A stretch of DNA of 64,000 nucleotides. Origin: Zygnema cylindricum (taxonomy: Eukaryota > Streptophyta > Zygnematophyceae > Zygnematales > Zygnemataceae). Shown here piece by piece: positions 45,941 to 57,586 of this stretch. A program made the position numbers and the translations under genes. Under the pieces are notes generated by a model, which did not search any database, had not been told where the DNA came from, and worked only from the letters and a program-made list of their open reading frames with translations. The stretch is from positions 36,747 through 100,746 of the forward strand of contig JBBHKE010002283.1 of assembly GCA_037447655.1 (NCBI GenBank), read 5' to 3'. Within the stretch, counting starts at the first letter, position 1; every line of letters starts with the position of its first letter.

Positions 45941-46989
45941 TGTTGAAATAAGTAGTTTTTAGTATATTTTCTAGGTCTAAATTAATTAGCAGAAAACATG
46001 CAAAGAAAATGTAGGCAGCCTGCCTCCATCTCTTCTCTCTCTCGCCCCCATACTTGTTGTAGTCACTGAAGGAGAGAGAGAGAGCAATGGAGCCATGGCT
46101 GCCTCAACTCCATTGGAAGGACTAAAGAGTGACTTAAGTCACTCTCAACAAAAGGTTGAGTCCGGCAGGACTCGAACCCCCGACGGGCAGAGCGCGGCGT
46201 AGCCGTTAGCTCTAACCTGTCTGTCGTAGAAGTCCGTTAAGAGATATAGGGTTTCATTAATATTTAAACTATTGTGTTGTACTAGATTCATTTAACTCAA
46301 ACTCTTTACGCCACGCATGGATACAATTCTACAAAGTACGAAGTATTGTACTCGTTTGAAATGGATATCGCGCATTTTGTTTCGACAATGAAACAAATAT
46401 CGCCCAAGTATTTATTACGGCCGAGATTGAAGTTCGCGTCAAATCTAACGGCGCACATCATCGCCGAAATCCCGAAATGGTCATTTTGGCATTTAGTGAC
46501 GTGGCATGACCTGGGGCCACGTGGGAAGACATCATTCGGTCGCGGGAATTCCGAGGAACGTACGGACGAGTGGAAAGTGGGCACGTGTCCACTTAATAGC
46601 CTTGTCGTACAAAGGCCGTACAGAAAGTACATCGGCAGTAGTACTTCTAGTACTATACAGTTTTGTGATTGGTTCGTACAGGCAGTAGATAGGAGCTGTG
46701 AGAGGGAATTAGGAAAAACTAGGACTTAGGAAAATTTAGGTAGATAGTCCTCTCTCTCTGAGAGTTTGTATAAATTGACATCTTTGCCACCCTATAACTT
46801 ATCGGCTGGTTGGCCGTTTTTAGTGATTCTTTTTGCTACGGACTCAGGGGAGTCCAGGCTGCACAGGGGTGCAGTCAAATTGTCAGTTTGCCTTCTTGGG
46901 CAGAAGTGGTCGTGGCTTAAAGTGGGTTAGTTAAACACTATCTAAAGGCTTCCAGTATTTTGTAGTCCAATAGAGGACACAGAATTGCA
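45941..46989 (+). repeat. 3' LTR of family B
   Basis: It matches the 5' LTR with only scattered changes and one-base indels. Hairpins lie at 46840–46855 (GGACTC/GAGTCC) and 46859–46874 (CTGCAC/GTGCAG). The gag ATG in the LTR is changed (CCAATAGAGG), which has no consequence at this end. Confidence 0.9.
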
Positions 46990-46994
46990 AGATG

Positions 46995-47598
46995 CCGCGC
47001 TCCAATGTAACATCGCCAAGTGTCATTCGATGTGGCGATACCCACAAACCGCCAAATTCTTCTTCCGTGATCTCGGCCCTTATTCCGGGCGTTACAATTA
47101 AACTCGCATTTGATCGTAGCCGTAATAAATACATGCGCGGTATTTGTTTCGCTTATGAAATCAATGCGCGGTATTGATTTCTTATCCGTACTGGAATTCG
47201 TACTTTTACCCTACCATATCAATGTATTTCGCTAACAGTTATAGTTGAATGATTTATCCTACGTGTACATGTTTAAATCAATATCGTACTATATACTATG
47301 TAACAATACTTGTAGACTTAACGGCTAAGGCTACCGGCTATCTACTCTTTAACGGCCGGCAGGAACCAGGATCAAAACCTATCACCGGCATATACATTTT
47401 AGTAATTAATCCCTTGACTAATATAAATTTCCCGTAAACCTCAGGATAGCCTAGGTAGCCATGGCTCTAGCTTCCTCTCCAATTTCTCAGTGACTGCGAC
47501 AAGTTTGAGAGTTGGAGAGAGAAGTTACAGGTAGACTGCCTCGGCTTCTTTATTTCTATTCAGACCTAGAAAATACTTAAAAACCATTAATTTCTACA
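46995..47598 (-). repeat. 3' LTR of A2, second part
   Basis: It continues from 40561 and ends TTTCTACA, followed by the polypurine-tract complement CTCCCCTT at 47599. Confidence 0.88.
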
Positions 47599-50500
47599 CT
47601 CCCCTTATTTTCTAGTCAATCTTTAATTTCAAACCACACTTCTCCCTGCAGAAAAGTAGCTTAGGGGAAGGCACAGGTTTTGTCATCATATCTGCTACCA
47701 TCTCACTATCTGGTCGGTACTCTAAACAGATTATTTTATTTTCTACTTTCTCTCTAACAAAGCTGAGTCTAATGTCCATATGTTTAGCTTTAAAATGATG
47801 TTTAGGATTGGCAGAAATAGCAATTGCTGCCTGATTATCACAAAATATTTTTTGCACACCACTCTTAAGATGACCAAGTTCACCAAGTTAAGACTTCACC
47901 CACATCAATTCTTTTACAGCAGAGCAAGAGGCCATATACTCAGCCTCCATGGTGGACTGAGCAATAACTTTTTGCTGTTTGCTACTCCAACAGCAAGCCC
48001 CATCACCCGCATATAATACATATCCAGAAGTATATCTCCTCATCAGAGCATCACCATAATTGGCATCACTCTAAGTAGTGATGTCAGTATTCTCCCCACC
48101 CAAATGCAACCATAGATCCCTAGTTCCTATCAAATATCTAAAGACTCTCTTAGCTGCCTCCCAATCCCTCTTAGTGGGAGCATTTAGACTTCTACTTAAC
48201 ACTCCTACAGCTGCAGCTAAATCCGGCCGGGTAGAATTCATAAAATAGATTAAACTTCCAACTACTTGCCTGTAAGGAATAGTCTGCATGATCTTCTGTT
48301 CTTCAAGAGATAATTCCTCGTCTAAGACTATGACTCCTTCTTTCTCACTCCCCTCACTTCTCTTCTTCAACTCCATTGGAGTTGTACAACTATTAGCTTT
48401 ATCTATTTGAAATTTTTCAAGCATGTTCCCTATTGCTTCCTTTTGAGTCAATCTTATATTTTTTCTTTTTCGGTCTCTCTCTACTTGAATTCCCAAAATA
48501 TATTTTGCTTCCCCCATATCCTTCATTTCAAATCTCCCGTTAAGATCGGTTTTCAGTTTATTAATTTTTTCCATTGATTTACTTAAAACAAGCAAATCAT
48601 CAACATAAATTGCAATAAATGTAAAACCTTCCTCATCTTCGAAAACATAGATTGAGTGATCTGAGCTAATCCGGATATATCCCACACCGGTAAGAAACTC
48701 ATCAAGCTTCTTATTCCACTATCGAGGCGCCTGTTTCAAACCATAAAGAGATTTAATCAGCCGACATACCTTACTCTCCTCTCCTTCTTCCACAAACCCT
48801 TCGGGTTGTGGCATGAAGATCTCCTCTTCCAATTCTCCATGCAAAAAGGCTGTTATGATGTCCATCTGGTGCACTTCCATGTCTTCGGCTGGTGCCAGGC
48901 TGAGAAGTATGCGGACGGAGGGAAATTTGACCACCGGGGCAAAGGTTTCCTCGTTGTTAATTCCCTCTTTTGTGTAAATCCCTTTGCCACTAGTCGGGCC
49001 TTGTAGCGCTCGATTGAATTATCTAGGTTCAGTTTTTATTTTGAAAACCCACTTACAACCGATTGGTTTTCGGTTAGGTGGACAATCCACCTGCTCCCAA
49101 CTATCGGCTGCCATAATTGAGGCCATCTCTTCATTGATGGCTGTCTTCCACCGATTTCTTTCTGGACAAGTCATCGCCTCGCTATAAGTTTGAGGTTCAA
49201 CTTGATGAGATAGTTTAGTTACCTTGTTATTAACCTGTTTTTCTTGCATTCTTTTACTAGTTCTCCTTCCCCCCTCAAAATTTGAGTCCGGAATAGATGG
49301 TTCTCGTGGATTCTTTCGAACAAACTCGGTTTCTCCCCTATCCCTTTATTCCGAATCAATTTCCACCACGTCTTCCGCTTCGGGTAGAGTTGTCACTGGA
49401 GTTTCCACAGCGGAGTCCTTTTCAGTTTGATTTGTACCTGCAAGAATGTCATCGTCTCTAAAACCTGGATAGTTAAGTAGCTCAAAGTCATCAGAATTTT
49501 CTGACTCAAATTTGATTTATACTTACTTTCTATATTTGAAGGGATCCACAGACTTTTCTTCATCCATAACTACTAGATGCTTTACTAAGATTATATCTTC
49601 TCTTTTTAGATCATAAACTCTATATCCTTTAACATCCTCATCATATCCTAATAAGTATCCCGGTTTTCCTTTAGGATCTAGCTTCCAATTAGACCGATCT
49701 CTATCAAGACTCAAGACTTCACTGCCGAAAACCTTTAAATGAGATAAGTCTGGTTTCCAGCCTGTCCATCTCTCATAAGGTGTTTGATCTTTTATAGCTG
49801 AAGTAAGAACTATATTTTTGAGGTAATTAGAAGAGTTCATTGCTTGTGCCCAAAACCTTTTTCCAATCTTCTTATCCGACAACATACTTCTAGCACTATC
49901 ACTTAGTGTTCTATTTAACCTTTCAGCTACCCCATTCTGTTTCGGATTTTCTTGAACTGTCTTTTGGTGTTGAAGCCCATCTTCCCTCATAAATTCCTCA
50001 AATTGGTTAGAAGTATACTCCCCACCATTTTCACTCCTTACTCTCTTGATTTGAGTTTCATGGAGTTTTTCACTCCATGCTTTATATTGTCTAAAACAAT
50101 CTTGAGCCTCTGACTTGTTTTTCAAAAAATACACCCGGGAATACCGAGACCAATCATCAGTGATAGTCATCATAAATCTCTTCCCCCCTGGTGAGGGCAC
50201 TCTAGCCGGTCCCCAAATATCTGTGTGTACTAGATCTAGAAGTTTTTCTCCCTTGTAGGTGGCTATTTTAGGAAAGGGTAATCTGTGTGCTTTACCTTGA
50301 GCACACCCACTACAATCACTTATATCATCACTCTCACTGAAGTGAATCCCTTCCACCACTCCCATCTTTTTTCATCTCTCTTAACTTATCTAGATTCACA
50401 TGCCCAAGCCTCTTATGCCACATCATAATATCATGGACACTAGCATAATAAAGTTTCTTCATTTCATTACTTAAGATCAGCCTAAACATCCCATGGCTAC

Positions 50501-50633
50501 CTTTCTCAGCGATAAAATAGACATCAAACTCAAAACTAGCAGTAAAGACTCCTTCCCTAGTGCTAGTGAAAAAACCCTTATCATCTAATACAGATGTAGA
50601 AATAAGGTTTTTGTTCAGCTCCGGAATAAACAA
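47599..50633 (-). pseudogene. A2 pol (integrase, RT, RNase H), decayed
   Basis: From right to left: pre-integrase MMWHKRLGHVNLDKLREMKK (about 50420), frameshift, DCSGCAQGKAHRLPFP, integrase VHTDIWGPARV, RSENGGEY (the second catalytic Asp is replaced by Glu, or the block is shifted) and NGVAERLNRT (50365–49523). RT follows with CKWVFK (49070), a frameshift, HQMDIITAFLHGELEEE (48850), LIKSLYGLKQAPR, and IYVDDLLVLS (about 48600). RNase H blocks are SSKQQKVIAQSTMEAEY and DNQAAIAI (47857–47790), interrupted by a frameshift near 47890. It is non-functional. Confidence 0.82.
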
Positions 50634-50667
50634 TACATCGGAGAACGTTAATATAGATGTCTTTCCT

Positions 50668-51971
50668 TCAAACTAACACTTTCAGATCTACCGATCCTAC
50701 AAGAGTAGTGGTGACTATCCTCCCATCCCCGTACTCTATCTCTACGGTGGGAATCTTTCTTATCTTAGTGAACAGGTGTCTATCCTTACACATGTGCATT
50801 GAGGCACCTGAATCTATAATCCAGCCTGCTTCACCTTTCAATCCACCGTAAGCACATTTCTGCCTTCGTGGAATTTCAACCTCAGTTTTCGCCTCCAACT
50901 CCTCATCCAAAAGGAGCTCATCGTCCTCGTCCTCGGATTCCGCCTCAAGTACCTGTGTGACAAGGGCCTTTTTCTTTCCTCTCGGGGTACCACCGGTCTG
51001 CCCCTCCTTTAACCGAAGCTCGGTTAGCTTGGTGCACTCTGCCATATAGTGCCCCGGTTTCTTACAAAAATGACATAAACCTTTGGGAGCCCTTGGTTCG
51101 AACTCGCCAACCTGTTTTTTCTGCTCCCTACCCCCATAGTTTCCGACCGGTTTCAAGGAATCCTTGTTCCTCCAATAGGTCGCTATTGCCAAGGCTTGGC
51201 CACTCTTTCCTCCACTTCGGATCTCAATCGTATTCTCTCGAACGAGAATCATCCCTACCATTGAGTTCCATATCCACCTTGAGTCCAGCAAGTCCTGCAC
51301 ACGGCTGACTATGTTCTCGAACTCATCAGGTAACTTCATCAGTAAACAATTAACCTTTTCTTTTTCACTAAAAACTTTTCCCGCACTCTCTAGCTCCATA
51401 AAGAGTAAAGTAAGCTCATTGCAAAAATCCAACATATTTCCCCCTTTGTATACATACTCCTTAACTTTCTGATCAGCCAACTGTAGTTGCTGAATCGTAC
51501 CACTTCGGTACATCTCTATGAGAGCCATCCAAAGATCGGATGCCCTTTCTACCTGCAAATGAGGACATGCAAGTCCTTGAGTGAGATGGCCTAGGATGAA
51601 GTGCTTTGCCGCCATATTGTTGAATTCCTAGGTTTCAGTATCATTCTCCTCGTTCCTCAGAATAGATGACATGAATGCTAAACCTCTTGCTATTGGTGTG
51701 GTCAACTCCTTCTCCTTTCCTTTGTCCACCACCTCTCCTTCCTTTGTTTCCTCCGTTGAAGGTGAATCCTCTTTCCGGTGAATCTGCTTCCTTTAAACCC
51801 TGGAGGAATTCTAAGACTTGATAGACGCCCCAATCGGCCACTCACTATCCCCCAAAACCTTTTTTCGCATAGAGCTCCTATCATCATACTTTCCCCGTAT
51901 ATGAAGCCAGTTCCATTTAAGATTAGTACCCTAGAGTGTGGGCCTATAACCTGAAACTCTGAGACCTCCAT
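50668..51971 (-). pseudogene. A2 gag and protease, decayed
   Basis: It starts at 51971 inside the 5' LTR (MEVSEFQVIGPHSRV). The primer-binding site has one change (GTTATAGG), turning VMGP into VIGP. After a frameshift near 51800 and a stop at about 51625, the main frame (51615–50668) gives the Gag core (LWMALIEMYRSGTIQQLQLADQ, VNCLLMKLPDEFENIV), zinc knuckle CHFCKKPGHYMAEC and protease GWIIDSGASMHMC. It is the best copy of the family A Gag in the window apart from its start. Confidence 0.83.
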
Positions 51972-53000
51972 AAGTCCTCAGAGTGGACAGCTTCCAAGAA
52001 GCCTCTAGGATAATCTTGACCCCTTTGTGTTTAAGCAAAAATAACTGCCACCTTGGCAGACAAAAACTCTGACCAACTTCACCCCTGTGAAGGCAAGACT
52101 CCCATGAGTGGATAGCAAAAAGAATCTCTGAATTAGCTCCCCTGAGCAGTAAGTTATGGAGGGTCAAAGTTGACCTTTTGTACAGAAGCTCTGTGGGAGA
52201 GAGGGTCCTATCTTCTAATTTTTCTAAGTCCTATCTCTCTCACACACTTTATCTACTAATGTACGGAACCCATCAGAATACAGTTTCGTATGCAAAAGTA
52301 CAGCTGTCGGTGTACTTTATGTAGGGACATTGTACGACATGGCCTAAATGTCCACACGTGGAATATACGGATTCGCTCGTTTAATCCTTGGAGATGCCGC
52401 GCTCCAATGTAACATCGCCACGTGTCATCCGATGTGGCGATGCCCACAAACCGCTGAATTCTTCTTCCGCAATCTCGGCGCTAATTCCGGCCGTTCCGAT
52501 TAAACTTGCATTTGATCGTAGCCGTAATAAATACATGCGCGGTATTTGTTTCGCTTATGAAATCAATGCGCGGTATTGATTTCTTATCTGTACCGGAATT
52601 CGTACTTTTACACTACCATATCTATGTATTTCGTTAACTGTTATAGTCGAATGATTTATCCTACGTGTACATGTTTAAATCATTATTGTACTATATACTA
52701 TGTAACACTACTTGTAGACTTAACGGCTAAGGCTAACAGCTATCTACTCTTTGACAGCCGGCAGGTACTAGGATCAAATCTTGTTGCCGGCACATACCTT
52801 TTAGTAATTAATCCCTTGACCAATATAAATTTCCCGTAAACCTCAGGATAGCCTAGGTAGCCATGGCTCTAGCTTCCTCTCCAATTTCTCAGTGACTGCG
52901 ACAAGTTTGAGAGTTGGAGAGAGAAGTTAGAGGTAGACTGCCTCGGCTTCTTTATTTCTATTCAGATCTAGAAAATACTTAAAAACCATTAATTTCTACA
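51952..53000 (-). repeat. 5' LTR of A2
   Basis: It is a complete 1049-bp family A LTR with promoter modules and leader hairpins reading leftward into gag. The tRNA-like fold near 52745–52790 keeps the GCCGGC stem. Confidence 0.9.
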
Positions 53001-53005
53001 AGCTT

Positions 53006-53239
53006 CTGTATAAAAGGTCAACTATGAACCTCCATTACTTGCTGCTCATGGGAGCAAATTCAGAGATTCTTTTTGCTATCGACTCAAAGGTGTCTTGCCT
53101 TTACAACGGTGAAGGTGGTCAGAGTTATTGTCTGCCACAGTGGCAGTTGTTTTTGCTGAAACACAAAGGGGTCAGGGTTATCCTAGAGGCTTCTTGGAAG
53201 CTGTCCACTCTGAGGACTTATAGAGGTCTCAGAGTTTCA
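53006..53239 (+). repeat. 5' LTR of A1, second part
   Basis: It contains TATAAAAGG (about 53010), the hairpin chain and the LTR end AGAGTTTCA. The gag ATG is changed to ATA at about 53220. Confidence 0.88.
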
Positions 53240-56200
53240 GGTTATGGGCCCACACTTTAGGGTACCAATCTTTAATGGAACTGGCTTCATATACTGGGAA
53301 AGTATGATGATAAGAGCTCTATGCGAAAAAAGGTTTTGGGGGATAGTGAGTGGACGATTTGGGCGTCTATCAAGTCTTGGAATTCCTCCAGGGTTTAAAG
53401 GAAGCAGATTCACCGGGAAAGAGGATTCACCTTCTACGGAGGAAACAAAGGAAGGAGAGGTGGTGGACAAAGGAAAGGAGAAGGAGGCGACCACACCAAT
53501 AGCAATTAATTTAGCATTCATGTCATCTTTTCCGAGGAACGAGGAGAATGATACTGAAACTTGGGACTTCAACAATATGGCGGCAAAACACTTCATCTTA
53601 CGCCATCTCACTCAAGGACTTGCATGTCCTCATTTACAGGTAGAAAGGGCATCCGATCTTTGGATGGCTCTCATATAGATGTACCGAAGTGGTATGATTC
53701 AGCAACAACAATTGGTTGATCAGAAAGTTAAAGAGTATGTATACAAAGGGTGGAAGATGTTGGTTTTTTGCAATGAGCTTGCTACACTCTTGATGGAGCT
53801 AGAGAGTGCGAGAAAAGATATTAGTGAAAAAGAAAAGGTTAACTGTTTACTAATGAAGTTACCCGATGAGTTCGAAAACATAGTCAACCGTGTTCAGGAC
53901 TTGCCGGACTGAAGGTAGATATAGAACTCAATGGTAGGGATGATTCTCGTTCGAGAGAATACGATTGAGATCCGAAGTGGAGGAAAGAGTGGCCAAGCCT
54001 TGGCAATAGCGACCGATTGGAGGAACAAGGATTCCTTGAAACCATTCGGAAACTTTGGGGGGAGGGAGCAGAAAAATCAGACTGACGAGTTCGGACCAAG
54101 GGCTCCCAAAGATTTATGTCATTTTTTGTAAAATACTTGGGCACTATAAGGCAGAGTGCAGTAGGCTAACCGAGCTTCGGTTAAAGGAGGGGCAGACCGG
54201 TGGTACCCCGAGAGGAAAGAAAAAGGCCCTTGTCACACAGGTACTTGAGGCGGAATCCGAGGACGAGGACGATGAGCTCCTTTTGGATGAGGAGTTGGAG
54301 GCAAAAAAAGAGGTTGAAATTCCACGAAGGCAAAAATGTGCTTACGGTGGATTGAAAGGTGAAGCAGGCTGGATTGTAGATTCTGGTGCCTCCATGCACA
54401 TGTGTAAGGATAGGCACCTGTTCACTAAGATAAGAAAGATTCCCACCGTAGAGATAGAGTACGAGGATGGGAGGATAGTCACCACTACTCTTGTAGGATC
54501 GGTAGATCTGAAAGTGTTAGTAGAACGAAAGACATCCATAGTAACACTCCGATGTATTGTTTATTCCAGAGCTGAACAAAAACCTCATCTCTACATCTAT
54601 ATTAGATGATAAGGGTTTTTTTACTAGCACTAGGGCAGGAGTCTTTACTACTAGTTTTGAGGAAGATGTCTATTTTATCGCGGAGAAAGGTAGCCATGGG
54701 ATGTTTAGGCTGGTTTTAAGTAATGAAACAAAGAAACTTTATTATGCTGGTGTTCATGATATTATGATGTGGCATAAGAGGCTTGGGCATGTAAATGTTG
54801 ACAAGTTAAGAGAGATGAAAAAGATGGGAGTGGTGGAAGGGATTAAGTTTAGTGAGAGTGATAATATATGTGATTGTAGTGGATGTGCTCAAGGTAAAAC
54901 ACACAGATTACCCTTTCCTAAAACAGCCACCTATAAGGGAGAAAAAATTATAGATCTAGTACACACAGATATTTGGGGATTGGCTAGAGTGCCCTTTCCG
55001 GGGGGGGAAGAGATTTATGATGACTATCACTGATGATTGGTCTCGCTATTCCCGCGTGTATTTTTGAAAAATAATTCAGAGGCTCAAGATTGTTTTAGAC
55101 AATATAAAGCATGGAGTGAAAAACTCCATGAAACTCCAATCAAAAGAGTAAGGAGTGACAATGGTGGGGAGTATACTTCTAACCAATTTGAGGAATTTCT
55201 GAGGGAAGATGGGGTTCAACACCAAAAGACAGTTCCAAAAAATCCGGAACAGAATAGGGTAGCTGAAAGGTTAAATAGAACACTAAGTGATAGTGCTAGA
55301 AGTATGTTGTCAGAACAAAAAAAGGAAAAATGTTTTGGGCAGAAGCAATGAACTCTGCTAATTACCTCAAAAATAGAGTTCTTACATCAGCTATTAAAGA
55401 TCAAACACCTTATGAGAGATGGACAGGTCGAAAACCAGACATATCTCACTTATTGGTTTTCGGTAGTCAGGTTTTCAGTCTAGATATATATCGGTCCAAT
55501 TGGAAGCTAGATCCTAAAGGAAATCCGGGATACTTATTAGGATATGATGAGGATGTTAAAAGATATAGAGTTTACGATCTATAAAGGGAAGATATAATTT
55601 TAGTAAAGCATCAAGTAGTTATGGATGAATGAAAGTCTGTGGATCCCTTCAAGTATACAAAGTTAGTAAAACTCAGATTTGAGTCACAAAATTCTGATGA
55701 CTTTGAGCTTCTTAACTATGCAGTTTTAGAGAAGATGACATTCTTGCAGGTACAAATCAGACCGAAAAGGACTCGGCTGTGGAAACTCCAGTTACAACAC
55801 TACCCGAAGCGGAAGACGTGGTGGAAATTGATTCGGAATCAAGGGATAGGGGAGAAGTTGAGTTTGTTCGAAAGAATCCACGAGAAACATCTATTCCGGC
55901 CTCAGATTTTGAGGGGGGAAAGAGAAGTAGCAAAAGACTGCAAGAAAAAGAGGTCAATAACAAGGTAACTAAACTATCTCATCAAGATGAACCTCAAACT
56001 TATGGAGAGGCGATGATTTGTCTAGAAAGAAACCGGTGGAAGACAGCCATCAATGAGGAGATGGCCTTAATTATAGTAGTCGATACCTGGGAGCTGGTGG
56101 ATTGTCTACCTAACCAAAAAATAATAGGTTGTAAGTGGGTTTTCAAATTAAAACTGAACCCAAATAACACAATCGAGCCCTACAAGGCCCGATTAGTGGC

Positions 56201-57580
56201 AAATGGATTTACACAATAGAAGGGAATTGTCTACGAGGAAACCTTTGCCCCGGTGGTCAAATTTCCCTCCGTCCTCATACTTCTCAGCCTGGCAGCAGCG
56301 GAAGACATGGAAGTGCACCAGATGGACATCAAGACAGCCTTTTTGCATGGAGGATTGGAAGAGGAGATCTTCATGCGACAACCCGAAGGGTTTGTGGAGG
56401 AATGAGAGGAGAGTAAGGTATGCCGGCTGATTAAATCTCTTTATGGTTTGAAACAGGCGCCTCGACAGTTGAATAAGAAGCTTGATGAGTTTCTTACTGG
56501 TCTGGGATATATCCGGATCAGCTCAGATCACTCAATCTATGTTTTTGAAGATGAGGAAGGTTATATATTTATTGCAAATTATATTGATGATTTGCTTGTT
56601 TTAAGTAAATCAATGGAAAAAATTAATAAACTGAAAACCGATCTTAAGGGGAGATTTGAAATGAAGGATATGGGGGAAGCAAAATATGTTTTGGGAATTC
56701 AAGTAGAGAGAGACCGAAAAGAAATTTATAAGATTGACTCAAAAGGAAGCAATAGGGAACATGCTTGAAAAAATTCAAATGGATAAAGCTAATAGTTGTA
56801 CAACTCCAATGGAGTTGAAGAAGGGAAGTGAAGGGAGTGAGGAAGAAGGAGTCATAGTCTAAGACGAGGAATTATTTCCTGAAGAACAGAAGTTTATGCA
56901 GACTATTCCTTACAGGCAAGTAGTGGGAAGTCTAATCTATTTTATGAATTGTACCCGGCCGGATTTAGCTGCAACTGTAGGAGTGTTGAGTAGAAGTCTA
57001 AATGCTCCCACTAAGAGGGATTGGGAGGCAGCTAAGAGAGTCCTTAGATATTTGATAGGAACTAGGGATCTATGGTTGCATTTGGGTTGGGAGAATACTG
57101 ACATCACTACTTGGAGTGATGTCAGTTATGGTGATGCTCCGATGAGAAGATGCATTTCTGGATATGTATTATATGTGGCTGATGGGGCTTGCTGTTGGAG
57201 TAGCAAACAACAAAAATTTATTGCTCAGTCCACCATGGAGGCTGAGTATATGGCCTCTTCCTCTGCTGTAAAAGAATTGATGTGGGTCAAGTCTTTGCTT
57301 GGTGAGCTTGGTCACCTTAAGAGTGGTGTGCCATTTTTTTTTTGTGATAATCAAGCAGCAATCGCTATTTCTGCCAATCCTAAACATCATTTTAAAGCCA
57401 AACACATGAACATTAGACTCATATTTGTCAAAGAGAAAGTAGAAAACAAAATAATCAGTTTAGAGTACCGACCAGATAGTGAGATGGTAGCAGATATGAT
57501 GACCAAACCTGTGCCTTCCCCTAAGCTAATTTTCTGCAGAGAGAAGTGTGGTCTGAAATTAATGATTGACTAGATAATAA
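53240..57580 (+). pseudogene. A1 gag–pol, decayed
   Basis: The primer-binding site GGTTATGGGCCCA is at 53240–53252. Gag runs from MGPHFRVPIFNG (53244) to a TAG at 53676, then to further stops near 53910. A damaged zinc-knuckle region (about 54115–54160) and protease GWIVDSGASMHMC (about 54370) follow. Pre-integrase is MMWHKRLGHVNVDKL…DCSGCAQGKTHRLPFP (about 54765–54920). Integrase RSDNGGEYTSNQF (about 55153) and NRVAERLNRTL (Gly changed to Arg) are present. RT GCKWVFKLKLNPNNTIEPY lies at about 56130, with the YVDD position altered to YIDD (about 56581). RNase H is long and open at 56896–57573. More than ten stops and shifts make it inactive. Confidence 0.83.
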
Positions 57581-57586
57581 GGGGAG

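Larger units (their letters stand above)
40562..46989 (+). mobile_element. Copia family B element, nearly intact, youngest layer
   Basis: It is 6428 bp, with LTRs at 40562–41614 and 45941–46989 that look almost identical. Target duplication is AGGTG (40557–40561) and AGATG (46990–46994). The polypurine tract AAGGGGAG is at 45933–45940. The primer-binding site starts at 41615. Three stops and two frameshifts interrupt the polyprotein. Confidence 0.93.
40118..53000 (-). mobile_element. Copia family A element A2, split by family B
   Basis: It begins TGAAACTC at 40118 and ends TTTCTACA at 53000, flanked by AGCTT (40113–40117, 53001–53005). Its 3' LTR is 40118–40561 plus 46995–47598, its interior 47599–51951 and its 5' LTR 51952–53000. 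It sits inside the 5' LTR of A1 in opposite orientation, so two family A LTRs face each other around 40117. Confidence 0.9.
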
